A DNA stretch of 64,000 nucleotides, from the NCBI RefSeq assembly GCF_004000825.1, contig NZ_BILZ01000003.1, positions 62,001 to 126,000 on the forward strand, in the 5' to 3' direction. The position numbers were made by a program, and so were the translations under genes. This DNA is from Paenibacillus kobensis NBRC 15729 (lineage in GTDB: Bacteria; Bacillota; Bacilli; Paenibacillales; Paenibacillaceae). Numbering within the stretch: the first letter of the stretch is position 1; each line of letters opens with the position of its first letter. Under the pieces are notes generated by a model. The model made no database searches, was not told the DNA's origin, and was given only the letters and a program-made list of their open reading frames with translations. This document shows positions 61,101 through 64,000 of the stretch, one piece after another.

Positions 61101-61238
61101 CGTTTTTCCGTAGCCGGATGGGGCGAATAAAAGCGTCAGCTTCGCATCCATTCCTTCTTCCAGTCGTTGAAGCAGCTCCGAGCGGGCAACCAACGTATGC
61201 CGTTCATGTGGGATATGCAGCTTTGTTGCAGCGATCAT
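58134..61238 (-). CDS. MalT-like STAND ATPase regulator with C-terminal BTAD/SARP domain
   Basis: Large regulator of about 1034 aa. Residues 1-240 are a MalT-type STAND NTPase with Walker A FAPSGYGKTTAL and Walker B ELVVMFDDYHLV, followed by a winged-helix/arm region and TPR-like helices (about 330-800). Instead of the LuxR helix-turn-helix of MalT, it ends in an OmpR-like winged helix (IKVRCFGRVRLETENGAAIK, SRDRILDGLWGEVD) fused to a BTAD domain (AELLRQALSHDPLNEYIHEL, AIKQYEALRVMLQTELGIEP). Such proteins are ATP-dependent activators with unknown ligands. The start at 61238 follows GGAGGGG. It lies next to the giant SLH and CAP genes, which are possible targets. Confidence 0.92.
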   Translation of the reverse strand: MIAATKLHIPHERHTLVARSELLQRLEEGMDAKLTLLFAPSGYGKTTALSGWAKQSGRLVAWVSLGKQDDDWITFWNTVIASIQNRVAGFGLTVGPLLAEGPSASSASLEPAMTALLNELDRLTDELVVMFDDYHLVTMPAIQKSMSYLLEFLPNHIHVYIASRNDLPFPTTRLFAKGEMQRLTIEQLRFRPEEVYDFFRNTTELRLSAKQISLLYDQTEGWISGLRLAAISLQRSGNVSESIRQFSGRQQHISDYLLEEVFRDLPEATRDFLLQTSVLNQMNYALCEAVTGQAKGQQQLEQLEQLQLFIIPLDEQRQWYRYHHLLSDFLQSKLARTEPELWIQTNVRAAQWFEHHRFIEEAAEHYLAGQQYEDVVRLIEAHLYAFLEGKNVVVARWVMQVPEQYVSSRPLVELFCLYVILGVRQFDIIPGRAERLRIRFEAMKDDMDADLWRMMMGEIYSFCGAAAFVNRDLAGTADFFIRGDVYAPEHSLFIQGGNNKHYALEEFDDHMSYINDYQGAASFFIRMMEYWRERVNHPYAMPMYASYAKLLCEWNRLEEAEDWINRIMRTEEYAPVPRNRYQIEVAASRIQQAKGHSIEAAKLLEQLKLKIDSPDYDTFMRKIEAEQASLAVRQGNLESAGRWLAQCGLSHTDEAALDKVIEQLVLIRVLTACGQFEQALSLAEKVYQLLTKEDRLRDRIYVRIMQSVTLYRDNRIELALEKLDAALRLAEPQGFIRSFIDEGPEMKELLSHYVQSYGDKGAGSMDMSRYANLVLQAFDGYPSPPRIKVRCFGRVRLETENGAAIKWRTSKTEELMAFLVHHRGESVSRDRILDGLWGEVDVERAGAQFNTTTHFLRKALSKIGLDGIVRHVEGGYRIDLSQLDCDLDEWDRLLAAQAQIDDHALSSYASEFIQLYGEGYMAGTSYEWAEPARIRLESEYVAMLLRLHEREERRGQYHAAAELLRQALSHDPLNEYIHELLIRVLLLANERFMAIKQYEALRVMLQTELGIEPKEAVRRLLHFEDKNKTNLPLN

Positions 61239-61338
61239 TGGTAGCCCCTCCATAGGAATTAGACAGAAAATGAGTGATTAGGTGTATATTCGACATCTAG
61301 TCACAATTTCCCCCGTAGCCTCGATAAAACGAAATGAA

Positions 61339-61355
61339 GGCACCCTGCGGGTGCC
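61339..61355. terminator. Terminator hairpin (GGCACCC type)
   Basis: GGCACCC, loop TGC, complement, with outer GAAG/CTTC pairing; lies after the oxidoreductase gene (minus strand). Confidence 0.65.
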
Positions 61356-61377
61356 CCTGCTTCATCGTATATTGGAT

Positions 61378-62373
61378 TTATACTTGCAAAACCAGTTTGC
61401 CGACCGTGTTTTTTTGTTCTAAAAGCGCAAGTGCATCGGCGGCTTTCTCCAGCGGATACACGCCGTGAATCTCCGCATGAATCTCTTTTCTTGCCAGCAT
61501 GCCAAGCGCCTCCCGTGCTGCCTGCCCGGTCTCCGCAGGATTGCTCTCGGCGTATCCTCCTAATGCAAAGCCTGCGGCCTGTTTATTGGAAAACCATATC
61601 TGGTTGAACGAATGGGCGACATCCTGTTCACCGCTGGCGTTACCGACAACTACCAACTGGCCCAAAGGGCGAAGCACCTCTAAGCTTTGTTGGCGCATGC
61701 TTCCCCCAACCGGGTCAAAGACAGCGTGAACGCCTTGCTGTCCCGTTGCCTTCAGCGTTCGCTCGACGAAATCGTTCCGGACAAATAATTCATCATATCC
61801 GAAGGGAGCTGCAAGCTTCGCTTTCTCTGGCGTTCCAACGGTCCCGAATACTTTGCCCGCTCCCAATCGTCTGGCCACTTGTCCCAGAAAGCCGCCCAGT
61901 CCGCCTACGGCCGCATGGACAAGCACATTGTCGCCGGCTCTCATTCTATACACATCTCTGATGGCCAAGTAAGCTGTTGTCAGATTGACGATCGAAGCTG
62001 CCGCCGTCGCCAAGTCAAGCTCCATCCCCAATTGATCCAGCGGAACCGTCAGTTCCGGCCGCACGTTCGCCATAGAGGCGAACCCGTTAAAATCAAGCAG
62101 CGTCATAGAGGCTACCGGCTGACCGACATAGAATCCCTCTACGCCTTCCCCGATTGCCCGTACATAACCTGACACTTCTAGACCAGGAGTAAGCGGCATC
62201 GGAAAATCGGACATAAATTCGCCGCGGCTCAGCAGCACTTCGAAATATCCCACGCCTGCATAAGCAACGTCAATGGTAAGCAGGCCAGGGGCCGGCTGCA
62301 GATCCGGTTTTTCGCTCCATTTTAAGCTAGCTGGTCCGCCCGGTTGATCGATAACAATAGATTTCATATCCAA
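61378..62373 (-). CDS. Zinc-type alcohol dehydrogenase family / quinone oxidoreductase-like protein
   Basis: Cytoplasmic medium-chain dehydrogenase/reductase of 331 aa. GroES-like part: VAYAGVGYFEVLLSRGEF, TPGLEVSGYVRAIGEGVEGF. Rossmann part: DNVLVHAAVGGLGGFLGQVA, VFGTVGTPEKAKLA, VHAVFDPVGG. Zinc ligands are absent, as in NADPH:quinone reductases (QOR family). TTG 62373 six bases after GGAGG is the likeliest start; ATG 62367 is the alternative. It lies 92 bp downstream of an XRE regulator in the same direction, a frequent pair suggesting control by, or together with, that regulator. Confidence 0.92.
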   Translation of the reverse strand: MDMKSIVIDQPGGPASLKWSEKPDLQPAPGLLTIDVAYAGVGYFEVLLSRGEFMSDFPMPLTPGLEVSGYVRAIGEGVEGFYVGQPVASMTLLDFNGFASMANVRPELTVPLDQLGMELDLATAAASIVNLTTAYLAIRDVYRMRAGDNVLVHAAVGGLGGFLGQVARRLGAGKVFGTVGTPEKAKLAAPFGYDELFVRNDFVERTLKATGQQGVHAVFDPVGGSMRQQSLEVLRPLGQLVVVGNASGEQDVAHSFNQIWFSNKQAAGFALGGYAESNPAETGQAAREALGMLARKEIHAEIHGVYPLEKAADALALLEQKNTVGKLVLQV

Positions 62374-62465
62374 TCGTAACCTCCAAGTTCAGGAATGAAA
62401 TCATTATATTTCGGATCTAAATAGGCAACCAGTTTCCCTTTATACAGGTATCCCGACTAACAGGA

Positions 62466-63299
62466 TTATTGTCGCAAGACTGCTAATTTTTCTTCCGTCA
62501 CCGTATTTGCTATAGGGGTAAATATACAGCAATGAAGGTTCTCATCCCCATTAATATTCGAAAAGGTATTCAATTGAAAAAATAATTGCCCGACGACACA
62601 ATGATCGAACGTATATTGGATCGCTTTCTTTTGCTGTACATTATGCAACCGCCATAACATCTGGAAATCCGCGCATTCGAGACACATCTTCTGGACGAAA
62701 GCCTCGAACCACCGGTCGCTGGCATGTTGGTCATAATACATCCGAAATACGCCCATCGTAAAGTCAGCGAATTCCTTCCAATTAACCAACTGCTCGCGCA
62801 GATTCGGATCTGTAAAGATTAATCGCGTCATCACACGTTCATCAGCGGGGATGGTATGGAAGTCCGTAATAATCTCGGTTGCCAACCGGTTGTAAGCGAG
62901 CACCTCGGTTCGATGATTCGCAATAATAGCCGGATAATTCACTTGGTCGATAATGGTCTGAAGTTCAGGATAGGCTTCACCGGTATTCGGACTAGCATTC
63001 CTCTCTCCTCCGTAATCAGCCAATCGAAGCAAATGAGCCTGTTCATCCGAAGATAATTGCAGGGCTCGAGCCACGCTCTCAATAACTTCCCTTGATACGG
63101 AAGCAACCCTGCCCTGTTCCAGCCAGGTATACCAAGTGATGCTCACTCCTGAAAGTTGGGCGACCTCTTCCCTGCGCAATCCCGGCGTTCTTCTTCTTCC
63201 AAAGCGGCTAGCCATTTCGATTCCATCTGGTTTAATCCGTTCTCGGCGAGATTTTAAGAAGTCTCCAAGTATCTTAAACCTTTCATTGCCCGCAGCCAT
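62466..63299 (-). CDS. XRE-family regulator with MmyB-like ligand domain
   Basis: Transcriptional regulator of about 277 aa. Residues 1-80 hold the helix-turn-helix with the signature GRRRTPGLRREEVAQLSGVS, ITWYTWLEQGR, SREVIESVARALQL. The rest is the MmyB-like PAS-type domain (YPAIIANHRTEVLAYNRLA, RLIFTDPNLREQLVNW, HCVVGQLFFQLNTF), which in the family binds fatty-acid-like ligands. Start at 63299 (MAAGNERFKIL) after AGGTGTGG. Upstream of the quinone-oxidoreductase-like gene. Confidence 0.93.
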   Translation of the reverse strand: MAAGNERFKILGDFLKSRRERIKPDGIEMASRFGRRRTPGLRREEVAQLSGVSITWYTWLEQGRVASVSREVIESVARALQLSSDEQAHLLRLADYGGERNASPNTGEAYPELQTIIDQVNYPAIIANHRTEVLAYNRLATEIITDFHTIPADERVMTRLIFTDPNLREQLVNWKEFADFTMGVFRMYYDQHASDRWFEAFVQKMCLECADFQMLWRLHNVQQKKAIQYTFDHCVVGQLFFQLNTFSNINGDENLHCCIFTPIANTVTEEKLAVLRQ

Positions 63300-63488
63300 T
63301 TCACCACACCTTGCAAAAGAGATTCGGTTCAATACGGTTAGATTATCGTTTCCCCTGCTAACATATTATTCCTGAAATTTGAAATACACAATCCTCAGCC
63401 CCGATGGCTGTGGTGAGGCTTCTCAGTCCCATGGACGGTGCGTCTCCCGATCCGCTTCCCGCGCCTGATCGCCGTTAGAATCCAATGA

Positions 63489-63517
63489 TTGACAATCGAT
63501 ATAAGCTGGGTTATTTT
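63489..63517 (+). promoter_or_regulatory. Promoter of the amino-acid ABC permease gene
   Basis: TTGACA (63489-63494), 17-bp spacer, TATTTT (63512-63517), about 65 bp before the start codon. The rest of 63300-63581 shows no gene. Confidence 0.55.
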
Positions 63518-63581
63518 TAATACAATAAATCGCATAAGATTAGTATGATTTATATAAACACTTCTAACGGAAGGAGACATT

Positions 63582-64000
63582 ATGGATCAATACTCCACGT
63601 TCGATTTGATTCCGATTTTTGCGAGAGCAGCGGGTACGACTTTGATAGTCGCGTCGAGCTCTATCCTCTTTGCTTTCGTTATCGGACTGCTTGCCGGTAT
63701 CGCGTTATTTTACAAAGTGCCGGTCTTGAAGCCCGTCATTTACGCATATGTCGAATTTTTCAGAAATACGCCCTCCCTTATTCAAGCTTATTTTATTTTT
63801 TACGGGCTTCCCAAAGTGTCCGTCCAGTTCGACAGCCACACCTGCTCGATTATCGTTCTGTCACTGCTGGGTGGCGCTTATATGTGCGAGGCGATCCACT
63901 CGGGCCTCAAAGCGATCCCGAACAACCAGCTTGAGCTCGCGAAAGCGATGGGGTTGTCCCGGCTCCATACGACCGTCCATCTGCTTATTCCCCAGTCAAT
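63582..64000 (+). CDS. Amino-acid ABC transporter permease, 5' part (3' end outside window)
   Basis: Membrane permease of the HisM/GlnP family; 139 codons are present and the frame is open at the window edge. It starts MDQYSTFDLIPIFARAAGTT behind GGAAGGAG. Two or three helices are visible, with the family stretch EFFRNTPSLIQAYFIFYGLP, and the EAA loop SGLKAIPNNQLELAKAMGLS that contacts the ATPase. This looks like the first gene of a polar amino acid uptake operon, with its own promoter; substrate-binding and ATPase genes probably follow outside the window. Confidence 0.92.
   Translation, partial: MDQYSTFDLIPIFARAAGTTLIVASSSILFAFVIGLLAGIALFYKVPVLKPVIYAYVEFFRNTPSLIQAYFIFYGLPKVSVQFDSHTCSIIVLSLLGGAYMCEAIHSGLKAIPNNQLELAKAMGLSRLHTTVHLLIPQS

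Noticed and set aside
63395-63580. 61-codon minus-strand frame before the ABC permease
   Set aside because: Its start lies in the permease ribosome site and its composition is not protein-like; the region better fits a promoter.

Overview
The window looks like a chromosomal segment of a Paenibacillaceae bacterium (Paenibacillus, Cohnella or a close relative). Reasons: moderate GC, strong AGGAGG-type ribosome sites with frequent TTG and GTG starts, an SLH-domain giant surface protein, a CBM25-bearing beta-amylase, a MalT-like ATPase ending in a BTAD domain, and many one-gene regulator/enzyme pairs. No rRNA, tRNA, CRISPR array, prophage or intact insertion sequence was seen. The window cuts the first gene (3' part of nspC) and the last gene (5' part of an amino-acid ABC permease).

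Layout. 1-16.8 kb holds small metabolic and stress genes, each with its own terminator: nspC, two SRPBCC proteins, a DUF4349 lipoprotein, two DoxX membrane proteins, a RibD/DHFR-like reductase, a LysR/DHA2-efflux pair, a large secreted GIFT-like protein, AraC and GNAT proteins, an AlkZ-like DNA glycosylase, a DoxX/carboxylesterase pair opposite an XRE-cupin regulator, and YitT. 16.8-23.4 kb holds an HxlR / haloalkane-dehalogenase-like / DHFR-like cluster, metE convergent with a LysR gene, and a Crp-Fnr/peroxiredoxin pair. 23.4-28.8 kb holds an unlisted 37-codon gene and a 1713-residue choice-of-anchor/DUF11 protein with 14 repeats.

28.9-46.2 kb holds TMEM175, a GPH sugar transporter behind a xylO-like operator, a methyltransferase, TetR/isochorismatase, a serine beta-lactamase-like hydrolase, a two-component system with a CPBP protease, a secreted beta-amylase behind MalR-type palindromes, a MocR/EamA divergent pair, and an Lrp / Gfo-Idh / lactonase-like cluster. 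46.2-64 kb holds a DbpA-type helicase, a GGDEF protein, a CAP-domain secreted protein, a 2304-residue SLH protein, the MalT-BTAD regulator, an XRE/quinone-oxidoreductase pair and the start of an ABC permease.

The most informative non-coding signals are: (i) a perfect palindrome exactly filling the 18-bp spacer of a consensus promoter (doxX, about 3.5 kb); (ii) a MerR-type promoter with a 19-bp spacer (3.56 kb); (iii) a xylO-like operator just downstream of a strong promoter (31.3 kb); (iv) paired LacI/MalR-type palindromes before the amylase; (v) twin identical palindromes before the GGDEF gene. Decay is visible as a MerR stub fused to a neighbour's ribosome site, a methyltransferase with an internal frame-breaking deletion, and a stray C-terminal scrap of a copper-amine-oxidase-like (stalk) domain. 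Two small genes (37 and 32 aa) with ribosome sites and adjacent terminators are probably missed by routine annotation.
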